From positions 3,906,917-3,970,916 of the forward strand of contig NC_063049.1 of NCBI RefSeq assembly GCF_018812025.1: a stretch of 64,000 bases of DNA, read 5' to 3'. Positions within the stretch are counted from its first letter, which is position 1, and the number at the start of each line of letters is the position of its first letter. A program made the translations under genes and the position numbers. The notes under the pieces were generated by a model. That model searched no databases. It was given only the letters and a program-made list of their open reading frames with translations, and was not told where the DNA came from. Source of the stretch: Megalobrama amblycephala. Lineage: Eukaryota; Chordata; Actinopteri; Cypriniformes; Xenocyprididae. Below are positions 46,356 to 62,580 of the stretch, one piece after another.

Positions 46356-46641
46356 GTTGGCTCCAGAGGTGGGGGACTCGAGTCACATGACTTGACTCGA
46401 GTCTGACTTAAGTCGCACATTTTAGGACTTGAGACTTGCTTGAGAAATATTAACAAAAGACTTGACTTGACTTTGACTTGACATTCATGACTTGAGACTT
46501 GACTTGGACTTCAGCTAAATGACTCGAAATAACTTGTCTTTTGTTTAATAAATATCTGTTTTTGAACACGCCACAAACTAACCATGTGACGCAGCAGGCA
46601 AGGAGGGAGAGCTATCGTGAGCTCAAATAGACAGACACACA

Positions 46642-48383
46642 GGCTGCGTCCGAAACCGCCTACTTCTCTACTATTTAGTAGGGGAAAAGCAGTAGGCGAG
46701 CGAATGAGTATGTCCGAAGCAAAAAGAGTAAGCGAAAATGACCTGGGTGACGTAATAATTCTCGCAAGATTCGGACGTGCGTCTACTTAAAGTGCGTCCA
46801 AAACCGCCTACTTACCTACTTTATAATAGGGGTAAAGCAGTAGGCGAGCAATTAAGTATGTCAGAAACCGCAGTAATCATAAATGAGTAGTCGAGAAGTT
46901 CCCGGATGGCCTACTACTTCCGCCCAGATTCTGAAGTGTTCCTCGCTGGATACTTTTCTATCCCAGGAGGCCACGGGAGAGGATACGTCATAATCGAACA
47001 CGGAGGAGAAAAGCGCCGCGGATGCTGTCAAATGAGGGACATGATGGATGAAGGTGTTCATCAGCTGCTTTATCAGAATAAAGCTGCAGAATTGGCACAG
47101 CTGTGTTGAGATGACAGCAGAGCTGTAAATACGTGATTGTTAGAACAATACATTTGAATAAAGCTTTGTGTTGTTGACTTTTATATGCATTTATTTGTCA
47201 TTATTACTTTTATTAATTATTTTACTTTTTTATTATGCTATTATTATCAGTAAATGTATGTAATTTATTAAGCAATAAATTCATGCATGAATTGTAAATG
47301 TAAATGGAGATGTATTCACCTTGGCTGTATTTGTCTGTTGTGTATTCATGCACAGCTGTGTCATGACAAAACATTACATTTTGCTTGTTTTACTAAAGAA
47401 GTAAAATGAAAAGTAATATAATTAATTTTCAATATTATTGTGTGTAAGTGTTGAGGTGGGCTAGCAAAGCAATTCATTCTGGAGTAATCTTAATTTTAAG
47501 TAGTTTATACATTTTTTGAGTATAAAATCAGTCTTCTCCAAAGGCGAGATCTTCGAGCAGCTGCTGATGTCTTCTTTGGCTTCAGACATCGCTAACACTG
47601 AGGAAAACCGCTCTAGGTAGGGTTGAGTTACTGGTGCTGTGAGGTGTTAGTGCACCTGTCACTCATCTTTATTTTTATTGCAGGACCTACAATTACATAC
47701 AAGATCAGGGAAAATACCATAGCTTTATCTTTAACAATGAACAATAATAATGACAAAAAAACAAACAAATATGGGTTTGTATACATCATAGTTTGAGATT
47801 ATATACACAGACATAAAGCATGTTGACAAGGTTAAATATTTGTAATACATCATAATGCATAAAAGTATTTATTTGTTTATTATTTATAAGCCTGAGGGAT
47901 GAAACTAGAGCTAATTCAACAAGAAAAAGAGGAAAACAAATGAGATTTATGCAACTTTTGTTTGTGGATGGACATTTTTGCTTATAAAATAAAGAAATTA
48001 ACAACATATTCACGCGAATTTGGGTTTTCGTAACAAAAAATAAACTCACATTAGTAGTTAAAAATATAAGAAATAAATTAACCCAAATATATATTAGTTG
48101 TACTACAATTACAAAATTACTGGCAGCTGTTTCTTCAACAAGACCACAAAAAAAGAAAGTTTGATCAATATTAAGATATTTACAGATAGATGAAATAAAC
48201 CTGTCACTCATATCATTTAAATTGTTGCGCTTGTGATAACGTCGTAGGTCACATGATAACGTCAACATGGCGGATTATTTAACGAGATTTGGCTGTTAAG
48301 TACCTATTCTTTTAGCGCTCGTTAAGTAAGTACTTACTGAAATTAAGTATCTACTCACTGAGTAGGCGGTTTCGGACGCAGCC
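46642..48383. mobile_element. TIR element (GGCTGCGTCCGAAACCGCC)
   Basis: The left end GGCTGCGTCCGAAACCGCC is exactly mirrored at 48365-48383, with ACA on both sides as a possible 3-bp duplication. A second, variant copy of the terminal sequence occurs internally at 46791 (GTGCGTCCAAAACCGCC). The open stretch 46890-47105 lacks a family match. Confidence 0.75.
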
Positions 48384-48844
48384 ACAGACATTAGTTTTAA
48401 TTATAATGTATGGACATGACTGAACATGGAAGGCGCTATGCCAAGAATAATTAAGTAAAAACAAAAACATTTTGAACATGTTAAGAGTTGACTTTGAATT
48501 GGTTTTGTGTTCATTAAACAGAAAACTGGGTTAAAATCAGTGCTGTCAACGTTTTCTAGTTTAACGTCAAAAATATTTAACGCAAACGCAGCATCCGTTT
48601 TTTTCTGTCATCCTTTGGCTAGAATTACAAATATGATCACGCTCTTATTTATGCTTTTATACCATTTAAGCGCGCCAAAGGAAAAAAAAGAGGACGCGCT
48701 GTCTGTGAATGTCCTGTCACACACATGACGCACAGAAAGACGCGCGCCTGAATGTCACGCTTAACGAACAATAACACATAATGCCAAAAATGTCCGTTTT
48801 GTCGAGTATCCTCATTAGAGCAGCCTTGAATGAGTTAAATAAAC

Positions 48845-49521
48845 CCTGCGTTCCATTCAGGAGGGCTTATCCCTATGCCCTAATCCCTTCAAAGGGTTTA
48901 CCCTCCGGAGTGAGAGCTTCGAAGAGATGAAAGGTGAAGGGATCAAAAAAAACTCTTCTTTTGGAATGCACTTCTGCGTCATCTTAACGAGACAATCAAA
49001 GAGGAGTAGATTGTGCAAGCTGCGCCCTTTATTTAACGTTAGTTTATTTATTTATTTATTTTAGGTTTATCGCATGTAGGCTATATTGTATTTATGTATT
49101 TTAAACATTTGAATGGACTGACAAAGGGAGCTGTAAAGTATTTTTGTTGAAGTAGAAAGTCGTTTTGACCATAATAATGTACCAAATCTAACTCATATAA
49201 ATATTAGGCTACAGTAGTACAGAAAAATATTATATATTTAAAATACGTATAAAATATTATACATACCTTTATAGTTAATCGAACTCTGAGCCTCCTGTAC
49301 ACATTCTGTGACGTCAAACTTCCCTGTGCAAAGGATCATGGGGGCCCGAAGTGTCCATCAGTTGTTCCCTTCGAAATCCTTAATTCCGAAGGGCCCTTTG
49401 AAGTGGCCAGTTTTGAGCACTTCGGTTTGGAACGACCCTTCAATATGGCGGCCATGATTATTTTCACTCCGAAGTGCCCTTCGGAGGGCGATATATCCCG
49501 TTTGGAACGCACTGAAAGTCT
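48845..49521. mobile_element. Non-autonomous TIR element
   Basis: CTGCGTTCCATTCAGGAGGG at the left is paired with GTTTGGAACGCACTG at the right; both subterminal regions repeat CCCTTCGGAG/CTTCGAAG motifs. It has no ORF of its own. The target duplication is unclear. Confidence 0.6.
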
Positions 49522-49959
49522 TAAACGAAAGTAAATAGTTGTGAGAAAGTGGGACGCGCGTGAGATCCGCGTCATGTGCGACAGATCTTAAAGTGACAGC
49601 AACCAATGCTGTCTGTCATTGAAGAACAAAGGTAACAGAGAAAATTATCACATTTAATTTTTTTGCAAGTGCAATGCATTGTAAATGGTTAGTCACTGTT
49701 TATAAACAGTATAAATAAGGAAATGTCAGCTTTTTTGCAATAGCACTTGGTATGTGTACAGTCTAATAATTGATCTTCAGTGTTAGACTTTGAGTGAAAA
49801 GCCTATGGATAGTTTATGAGGATGCACATAAATATATTGTACACACACACACACACAGAAAAAAAAAAAAAAAATCATACAGGCTTGCGAACCCAAACAT
49901 GCACATGCAAACAATACACTTTTCACTCATGCACCCACACATATTCATTTTTATTTTAA

Positions 49960-50642
49960 AGAGGTGGTTCAGTGTTTTTTTTTTCTAGGCTTGATTGTGT
50001 TTTTGGGGTGCAGTTTAACATGTCTTAATGCTTCGTTTTTTTAAAAAAGCCGTATTTTTTTATTTTTGTTTGTAAAGGTAGCTTTTAATTTATAGCATGA
50101 ACAACTGTTTGTCTATGAACATAGAAGTTTTGGTGTTTGTTGGCGTTTGTTGGAGAAGTATGCAATAGAATTTAGCTAACTGGCTAGCAAAGCAAAACCA
50201 CGTTGGTCTTTGTTTATGTCCTTGATGCAACCAAAAAATAGCAACAACTATACATTTAAAAGACATGTATAAACAATAAAACGTACTTACAGTTTGGGCT
50301 AATAAATAGCAGCTTTTGCTTTTAAAGAACTGCTTCATCTTTCAGTAATAGCCTTTGTGTAAATCCAGCATTGAACTTGTGTAGCATAGCCTCGCCCACT
50401 TTGTTGCGTGTTCCCGGGGGGTGTGTTTTTCAGGGTTTATGATGTCACCAACCCGGGAAGAAGCTTGTTGTAGTCCAAACTGGTCGTTTTTGTAGGCATT
50501 AAACTGCCATAACTTTAAAAGACAATATCTCTGTTTGCATTGAACTTTCAGCACTGTAACTTTGCAGAAACTGTTTATGCTCAAGCAGCAACATTACACA
50601 CTAACTAAAGTTAAAAAAGTGAAATCACAATGAACCACCCCT
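49960..50642. mobile_element. TTAA-target MITE
   Basis: TTAA at 49956-49959 and 50643-50646. The ends read AGAGGTGGTTCAGTG and, in complement, AGGGGTGGTTCATTG. There is no coding region. An (AC)n/(A)n microsatellite lies just outside near 49840-49875. Confidence 0.8.
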
Positions 50643-50981
50643 TTAAGATTTTTATTGTATTGACAGCTCAGCGGTGTGTGGACACCTTTTGAGTAGAAAT
50701 GCATATTGCTTTTTTTTGCAAATAAAACTCCCATAGTCCATAACTACTGTAGATTTACTTATTTTAATATAAATTCAGTTAAATCATCAAACATTTGTAT
50801 GACTTGCCAGTGACTTGTTTGACCCAAGCTACGACTTGACTTGAATTGCTTGACATAAAGCAGTGACTTGACTTGATTCTCACAAAAATTGACTTGGACT
50901 TGCTTGAGACTTGAAGGTTAAGACTTGAGACTTACCTGTGACTTTGCACATGTGTGACTTACTCCCACCTCTGGGTGGCTC

Positions 50982-51177
50982 TAATATCAGAGATGATAAA
51001 GTAGTTATACAGTTTTTAATTTTTCAATTTTTAAAATGTAATAAACTTTAATAAGTAATAAAAACATGTAATACGGTCAGTATTTACACATTTAGTGAGA
51101 AGCCAATAGCAGCGTTCCTGATCGGTTACTCTACTATCGATACATAGCGCCTTTTAAACCAACCCATGAATGCGCAA
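50982..51177. other. Gene-free stretch
   Basis: Nothing supported. Confidence 0.3.
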
Positions 51178-52130
51178 TTATCTCAGATAACACAATCCAT
51201 GTGCCATAGGAAGAAGATCAGCACCATCCCAGGAGGGATGGATATCATCTCTTTTCAACAGGTCAGGTCTGGCCCAAAAACATTTCCAATTGTCTATGAA
51301 AACTATATTATTCTGCGAACACCACTTAGACAGCCAGCCATTGAGTGATGATAATCTGCTAACTATCTCATCACTCTGATGAACAGGAAGGGGACCAGAG
51401 CAAATTACTGTTCCTGACATTGTACTTGCGAGTTCACACACCTCTTTAACCCCCTTGCTTTTTTTTATCAGCGTGAAAGAGACTCAGAATACTCTGTCAA
51501 TTTTGCACATACAATTAAGAGTTATACTCCATTTTAATCTGTGAAATATCTTCTTTTATTTATGTACACTCAGAGTAAAAACAAAAAGTTAGTTCTCTTT
51601 ATTTTGCTTTTTGCAAAAATACAAAGATGTACATACATGTTGCTCACATTTTATTGTAGCCTAGTTTGTGCTGAATACAGTGTACTGACACTTTTTCCAT
51701 TAATATGTTTATGAACAACTGAAAAAAGCACAAATGTCAGGCCATGTCAAAACTTCTCCAGGGCCCCAAAAATCCTCAGACCCCAGAGGATTTATGCCAA
51801 CTGGCGAAGTCAAAACATCATTTGTGTCGACATGAATAATAATCTTAGAGAATTTACGGTTAGCATTAGCCAGCACTTTTAAATTTGCTTTGATGTCAGG
51901 TGCTCTGGCTCCCAGCAAACATGTGACTATGGTGGCTGGTGTCTCTATTTTCACGTTCCGTGTAAGAGAATCGTCAATAACTAGGGCACTTTCAACAGCA
52001 TTCTCAGTAGGTGCATCACTGAGTGCGGAGAACCTGTTTGGTGTCCAAACCTGTTTGATGAATCCAAACGGAAGAGTGGTGTTTAGTTCCTGGATTTGAG
52101 ACCTCCTGGGAAAACTAGGTTGCTGTTGGA
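51178..52130 (-). pseudogene. SGNH-hydrolase-like sequence cut by a TTAA element
   Basis: The right part (51793-52130) reads PSFPRRSQIQELN, then LVIDDSLTRNV (block I; the usual GDS is DDS), LGARAPDIKANL and KIIIHVDTNDV (GTND-like block III). The left part (51178-51445) continues KEVCELASTMSG, ICSGPLP, WLSKWCSQNNI and RDDIHPSWDG (block V with D and H). The parts are in one frame once the element at 51450-51789 and one TTAA are set aside. SGNH folds act as esterases or endonuclease-like modules, and fish genomes carry many such TE-linked copies. The G to D change in block I argues against activity. No start or splice site was found. Confidence 0.68.
51450..51789. mobile_element. TTAA-target element, internally deleted copy 3
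   Basis: Flanked by TTAA (51446-51449) and a mutated TTTA. Its right 200 bp match the right end of copies 1 and 2 (GCACAAATGTCAGGCCATGT and flanks); the left end is short. It sits within the SGNH-like frame. Confidence 0.75.
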
Positions 52131-52139
52131 AGAGGTGTT

Positions 52140-52560
52140 AGTGAGGCCAGCAGGGGGTGCTCACCCTGTGGTCTGTGTGGGTCCTAATTCCCCAGTATGG
52201 TGACAGGGACACTGTACTGTAACAAGCACCATCCTTTGGAAGAGAAGATAAACCGAGGTCCTGACTCTCTGTGGTCATTAAAAATACCATTGCACTTCTC
52301 GTAAAGAGTAGAGGTGTAACACGGTGTCCTGGCCAAATTCCCTTCATAGGCCCTTACCAATCATGGCCTCCTAATAATCCCCATGCATTGAATTGGCTCT
52401 CTCTCTCCTCTCCACCTACAGCTGGTGTGTACTGAGTGCAATGGCGCCGTGGATGCTGGACACTGGTGGTGGATGAGGAGAGACCCCTGATATGAGTGTA
52501 AAGCGCTTTGGGTGTACAGTAGTACATATGAAAGCATTATATAAATGCCACATTTATTCA
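52140..52560 (-). mobile_element. SINE-like retroposon
   Basis: Contains GTAAAGCGCTTTGGGTGTAC and a TATATAAATGC-ATTTATT tail near 52500-52558, typical of the 3' tails shared by fish SINEs and their partner LINEs. The upstream 350 bp look like a SINE body. The clade and a clear tRNA-like A/B box could not be established. The strand is uncertain. Confidence 0.45.
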
Positions 52561-52613
52561 CTGTTTTGTGTTGTTGACAATTGCCCTATATAAAGAGACA
52601 AGATTTTTCTCAC

Positions 52614-52868
52614 CTCTTCAAGATGGGAGAAAAAATGAAAATCAGTTTTCTTTGAATCACATTTATTTCTCGAATCAGCTTCCAGCAAACTAGCACACTG
52701 TACATATATATCACATAAAACAACCTTCAATAAGGATATCTCGAGTAAATCAGATGAGCTATTGCACAAACTCTCTTCATCTGTTTCTGAAGTATTTACT
52801 CTTCTTAATGGTGACGACAGAGGTTTGACTTGGGGAAGAAGTGAGAGAAGCAAGCATTTCAGTGCCAA
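52614..52868 (-). CDS. Intact exon of an unrecognised gene
   Basis: 255 bp open in phase 0, after CAGATTTAG and before GAG|GTGAGA, both strong splice sites. It encodes 85 residues, starting LALKCLLLSLLPQVKPLSSP, with an acidic centre (TSETDEESLCNSSSD), a hydrophobic helix (ISLLKVVLCDIYVQ) and HFFSHLEE at the end. It lies downstream of kif5a on the same strand, so it is another gene rather than part of kif5a. I cannot assign a family. Adjacent exons were not found, because 52140-52560 is SINE-like sequence. Confidence 0.5.
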
Positions 52869-53806
52869 CTAAATCTGATTAAACCTTCATCATAATACAG
52901 TTTCTGCGGCCTCAGGCATTCATTGTCTTGCTAATTATACGAGTGAATCAGTCTAAACACATCCTGAAAGAGACTTATAAGAAAAGTGTAAGGAATGGAA
53001 TCACGCATTCATCTGACAGAGAAACCTTACGAGATCCTGCAGGGAAACATCACACAGATACAGGCCAGAGACGCTCTTCATTCTGTCATCCTGATTGGCT
53101 GATCAGGATTTTGCGAGAGAAATCAGAGCTGTGATTGGTCAGAATATCTGGCAGAATAACTGACACATTTGGAGTGTTTCAGAACTGCAGCATCTGTAAA
53201 TCTCAGATATGTTCCCTTGACATACAGCAATTTTCATCCCAATCATATCAAATCCAATGCAAATCAAATATTACTGAAAAGGTTTTGTTTTTTTCCCACA
53301 ATTGGAGGTAGTCAGTACTTGAATATAATATTATCAAAATCTACACAATGAAACACACACACACTGTTATATGTGAATCTTCACAATATTGAACCGTCTG
53401 TCTTTAAGGCTCAGCAAGACTAAAGGGAAATATTTCTAGTTCTCTCCTGTATTATAATGCAAGCAATACAGATGTGTGTATTCAAATATCTACTGTGTGT
53501 GAGGGTTCATTTACAACCTATGAGCTGTTTTCTTACTAAACAGACAAACATGCAACAGTGAGATACGTGAGACAGGATACATGATGCGACTCTGCATGAA
53601 CGATAGGGATATTCCATACAATATAAGACAGTGCAGAGCCAAGAAGTCTAGGAATTAAAGTTCTGGAGGAGATGGCGAAGGCTGAACGGCTGCATGCAGA
53701 CAACTGGAATATCTGGAGAAAGTGGGACAAAAGGAGATTTTACAGAATACACTGATAAAATCATTCGTTTCTTAGCTATTTATGTGCGTGTTTGTGTTTG
53801 CTTACA
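52869..53806. other. kif5a 3' flank
   Basis: Would include the kif5a 3' UTR. No repeat ends or ORFs stand out. A plus-strand stretch at 53660-53735 looks weakly coding but lacks splice sites. Confidence 0.35.
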
Positions 53807-58866
<5,060 letters not shown>

Positions 58867-59199
58867 TCAGAATCAGAGAAGAAGAATCAGAATCAGAATC
58901 AGAAAGAGCTTTATTGCCAGGTATGTTGTTTACACATACTAGGAATTTGTTTTAGTGACAGAAGCTCCACAGTGCAACAGAGTAAGAGCGACAAGACAAG
59001 ACACATAATAAAAAGAATAAAATAATAATATACAAATTTACAAGATAGACAAAGTGCAAAAAAAGCAAAAGACAATATATATTATAGACAATTGTATGTA
59101 CAATTATGTGTGCAAATTGAGATATAAATAAGTGTTTTAAGTAAATAATGTGTAATAGTGTTATGTGTTCCGTGTTTGTCAAGTGTTCATGAGATGGAT

Positions 59200-60007
59200 T
59201 GCTTGAGGGAAGAAACTGTTCCTGTGTCTGGTCGTTCTGGTGCTCAGGGCTCTGTAGCGTCGACCGGATGGCAACAGTTCAAAGAGGGAGTGTGCTGGAT
59301 GTGAGGGGTCCAGAGTGATCTTCTTTGCCCTTTTTCTCACTCTGGATAAGTACAGTTCTTGGAGAGTGGGGAGGGTTGTGCCAATGATTCGCTCAGCAGA
59401 CCGGACTACCCTCTGTAGTCTTCTGAGGTCAGATTTGGTAGCTGAGCTGAACCAGACGGTAATTGAAGTGCAGAGGATGGATTCGATGATGGCAGAGTAG
59501 AACTGTTTCAGCAGCTCCTGTGGTAGGTTGAACTTCCTCAGCTGGCGAAGGAAGTACAACCTCTGCTAGGCCTTTGGACTCGATGTAGTTGACCCACTTC
59601 AGGTCCTGGGAGATGGTGGTGCCCAGGAACCTGAATGACTCCACTGCTGCCACAGTGCTGTTCATGATTGTGAGTGGGGGAAGAGCAGGGGGGTTTCTCC
59701 TGAAGTCCACGGTCATCTCCACTGTCTTGAGCGTGTTGAGCTCCAGGTTGTTAAGACTGCACCAGACAGCCAGCTGTTCAACCTCCAGTCTGTAAGCAGA
59801 CTCGTCACCGTCCTGGATGAGGCCGATCAGTGTGGTGTCATCCGCAAACTTCAGGAGCTTGACAGAGGGGTCTTTAGAGGTGCAGTTGTTTGTGTAGAGG
59901 GAGAAGAGCAGTGGGGAGAGAACACAGTCCTGAGGGGCGCCGGTGCTGATGGTGAGGGTGCTGGATGAGAATTTTCCCAGCCTCACTAGCTGCTGCCTGT
60001 CTGTCAG
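59200..60007 (-). pseudogene. LINE reverse transcriptase, C-terminal part
   Basis: Contains QQLVRLGKFSSSTLT, GAPQDCVLSPLLFSLYTNN (the usual G after PQ is D), the catalytic KFADDTTLIGLI, then LEVEQLAVWCSLNNLELN and FLGTTISQDLKW. A frameshift near 59570 is followed by LPQELLKQFYSAIIESILC and RRLQRVVRSAERI to the C-terminus (RHRNSFFPQAI). The FADD aspartates are intact; other lesions make it inactive. Confidence 0.8.
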
Positions 60008-60110
60008 TGGATCACCAGCTTCCTGACAGACAGGCAGCAGCTAGTGAGGCTGGGAAAATTCTCATCCAGCACCCTCACCATCAGCACCGGCGCCCCTCAG
60101 GACTGTGTTC
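59920..60110. repeat. Perfect 88-bp palindrome arms inside the LINE
   Basis: 59920-60007 and 60023-60110 are exact reverse complements over 88 bp by my base-by-base comparison, around a 15-bp spacer (TGGATCACCAGCTTC). The spacer and right arm read LINE sense on the plus strand, opposite to the rest of the LINE. Confidence 0.95.
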
Positions 60111-61736
60111 ACAGGTGGGCACGGAGAGCTGAGTTAGTTTAGGCTGGAGGAGTGATGGGACGATGGTGTTAAAAGCAGAGCTGAAGTCCACAAACAGGAT
60201 CCTCACATAAGTCCCTGGTCTGTCCAGATGCTGGAGAACATAATGCAGTCCCATATTGACTGCATCATCCACAGACCTGTTTGCTCGGTAAGCAAACTGC
60301 AGGGGGTCCAGTAAGGGTCGAGTGATGTCCTTCAGAAAAGCCAGAACCAGTCTTTCAAATGACTTCATGGCCACAGACATTAGAGCCACAGGTCTGTAGT
60401 CATTTAGTCCAGTAATTTTGGGTTCCTTTGGGACGGGGATGATGGTGGAGCGTTTGAAGCATGAGGGGACTTCGCACAGCTCCAGTGATCTGTTGAAGAT
60501 CTGTGTGAAGATGGGGGCCAGCTGGTCAGCGCAGGTTTTCAGACAGGCTGGTGAAACGCTGTCTGGGCCTGGTGCCTTTCTTCTCTTGTTCTTTCTGAAG
60601 ACCTGGCGCACGTCATCTTCACTGAACTGAATTGCAGGTGTGGGGGAGAGGGGGGTTGATGGAGGTGTGAATGGTGATTTTTCAAACCTGCAATAAAACC
60701 CATTCAGATCGTCTGCCAGTTGTTGATTCTCCACAGAGCTGGGGGATGGTGTCTTGTAGTTGGTGATAACTTTCAGACCTTTCCACACTGAAGCTGTGTC
60801 ATTAGAAGAGAACTGATTCTGAAGCTTATCAGAATAATTCCTCTTTGCCACTCTGATCTCCTTTTCCAGTGGGTATTTGGCCTGTTTGTACAAGACTCTG
60901 TCCCCTTTTCTGCGAGCATCTTCTTTGGCCTGACGGAGCTGGCTTAGTTTTGCAGTGAACCAGGGTTTGTCGTTGTTGTAAGATAAATGAGTCTTTGTAG
61001 GAATGCACAGATCCTCACAGAAACTGATATATGATGTAACAGTCTCTGTGAGCTCGTCCAGATCGGTGGCAGCAGCTTCAAAAACACTCCAATCAGTCCA
61101 TTCGAAACAGGCTTGTAAAGCCCGCTCTGTTTCGGTGGTCCATCTCTTTACAGTCTTTGCTACAGGTTTAGCTGATTTCAGTTTCTGCCTGTAGGTTGGT
61201 ATGAGATGAACTAAACAGTGATCAGAGAGCCCCAAAGCTGCCCGTGGGACAGAGTGATATGCATCCTTTATTGCTGTGTAACAATGGTCGAGTATATTAC
61301 TGTCTCTGGTGGGACAGGTAACATGCTGTCTGTATTTGGGCAGTTCACGTGAGAGAATCGCTTTATTAAAGTCCCCAAGAATGATAAGAACAGAGTCCGG
61401 GTGTTGTTGCTCGCTCTCTGTGATCATATCAGCGAGTATCTGTAAAGCCGAGCTCACGTGCGGAGGAATGTAGACGCTCACCAGAATGAACGAGCAAAAC
61501 TCCCGCGGCGAATAGAATGGTTTGCAGTTAATGAAGAGTGTTTCAAGATCTGGACAGCACATCTTCTTTAACACCGTTACATCTGAACACCACCTTTCGT
61601 TGATGTAAAAGCACGTCCCGCCGCCCCGCGATTTCCCCGTTGATTCTGCGTCGCGATCTGATCTAAACAGCTGAAAGCCCGGCAGACTTAACACGCTGTC
61701 CGGAATGGCGTCGTTCAGCCAGGTTTCCTGAAGCAC
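60111..61736 (-). pseudogene. LINE endonuclease and N-terminal reverse transcriptase
   Basis: Endonuclease motifs ETWLNDAIPDSV, VYIPPHV, IILGDFNKA and LGLSDHCLVHL are in order (residues about 1-180). A linker follows, then reverse transcriptase: RKAPGPDSVSPACLK, KRSTIIPVPKEPK, LNDYRPVALMSVAMKSFERL, LQFAYRANRSVDDAV and LFVDFSSAFNTI. The frame then runs into the inverted segment and ends. Together with 59429-59919 this is the standard EN-RT order of L2/CR1-type elements. The inversion removes continuity before the FADD motif. Confidence 0.82.
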
Positions 61737-62104
61737 AGAGCAGCCGAGTTCGAGAAATCCTTATTTGTCCGGGAGAGCAGAAGGAGTTTGTCCGTTTTGT
61801 TGGGCAGAGAGCGGCGATTCGCCAGATGGATGCTAGGCAGCGGTGTTCTTAATCCGCGCTGTCTGAGCTTCACGAGGGCGCCGGCGTGTCTAAACAGCGC
61901 TGCCGCTCCGCCAACTACAACATTCAACAAAACGTCTGAATAATCGAAATCCGGTAAAAGATTTTGTGGTGTGTACTGCCGAATGTTCAGCAGTTCATCC
62001 CTGGTAAAACTGATGGTGTTTGAAAAACAGAAAACAGGAAAAACTAACAAAAACAGAACAAACACTGAAGAGCTAAGCACTGTGGCTGCCATGCGTGGCG
62101 CCAT
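61715..62104 (-). pseudogene. LINE ORF, N-terminal part
   Basis: About 130 codons from MAPRMAATVLSSS, with a hydrophobic start (VFVLFLLVFPVFCF), then LRTPLPSIHLANRRSLPNKT and LLLLSRTNKDFSNSAAL, the conserved lead-in to the endonuclease in this LINE clade. It stops at a one-base loss near 61728; the endonuclease continues in the next frame. Confidence 0.75.
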
Positions 62105-62580
62105 CTTGATCTTAATATATAGATAGAGAGAGATAGAGAGAGAAGCAGCCACATGAGACCACAAACAACTAGATGAAAGTGAAATATCCATTTTGGTTAT
62201 TAACACATTCTTTTTCAGGACATAGCCCTAAAGATGATTAACTTCTAAAGAAGATGAGATGATTTCTGAGTATCGCCACTCATGTTAACATGCCTAAAGT
62301 TTATAAAGTCATATTAAACTGTCACTATCTGTTATTTATCATTATTTTAAATAAAACGAGGACATGTACTTATTCAGTCGGGTCTGCTTATGCATATTTG
62401 CGATCACAGGTCTGCACTAAACAACTCCAGTAGAGCTCTCAGTCCAAAAGTGTGCACATTTAGAAAAATATTGATGCATTCTCATATGTTTCTGTCACAT
62501 TTCTTAAGGAGGTGTGAGCATCTCACTGTACTGTTATCCTTTCAGCCAGAGCAGCAGAGGGAGCTCATGGACAGAAAACA
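62105..62580. other. Upstream of the LINE, no gene seen
   Basis: GATAGAGAGAGATAGAGAGAG near the LINE start is a short purine repeat. Possibly intron of kif5a. No exon of kif5a was recognised. Confidence 0.35.

Larger units (their letters stand above)
46364..50973. mobile_element. 4.6-kb hAT with three nested elements
   Basis: The ends CAGAGGTGGGGGACTCG and CCCACCTCTG are complementary. Flanking octamers GTTGGCTC and GGTGGCTC match at seven of eight. Subterminal GACTTGACTCGAGTC repeats lie at both ends. No transposase frame is left. It holds elements at 46642-48383, 48845-49521 and 49960-50642; removing them leaves about 1.5 kb. Confidence 0.82.

Noticed and set aside
49336..49606. Minus-strand ORFs near 49.4 kb
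   Set aside because: They read the CCCTTCGGAG subterminal repeats of the element at 48845-49521.
59179..59182. Separate small genes on the plus strand across the LINE (59315-61194)
   Set aside because: All are antisense to recognisable reverse transcriptase or endonuclease sequence.
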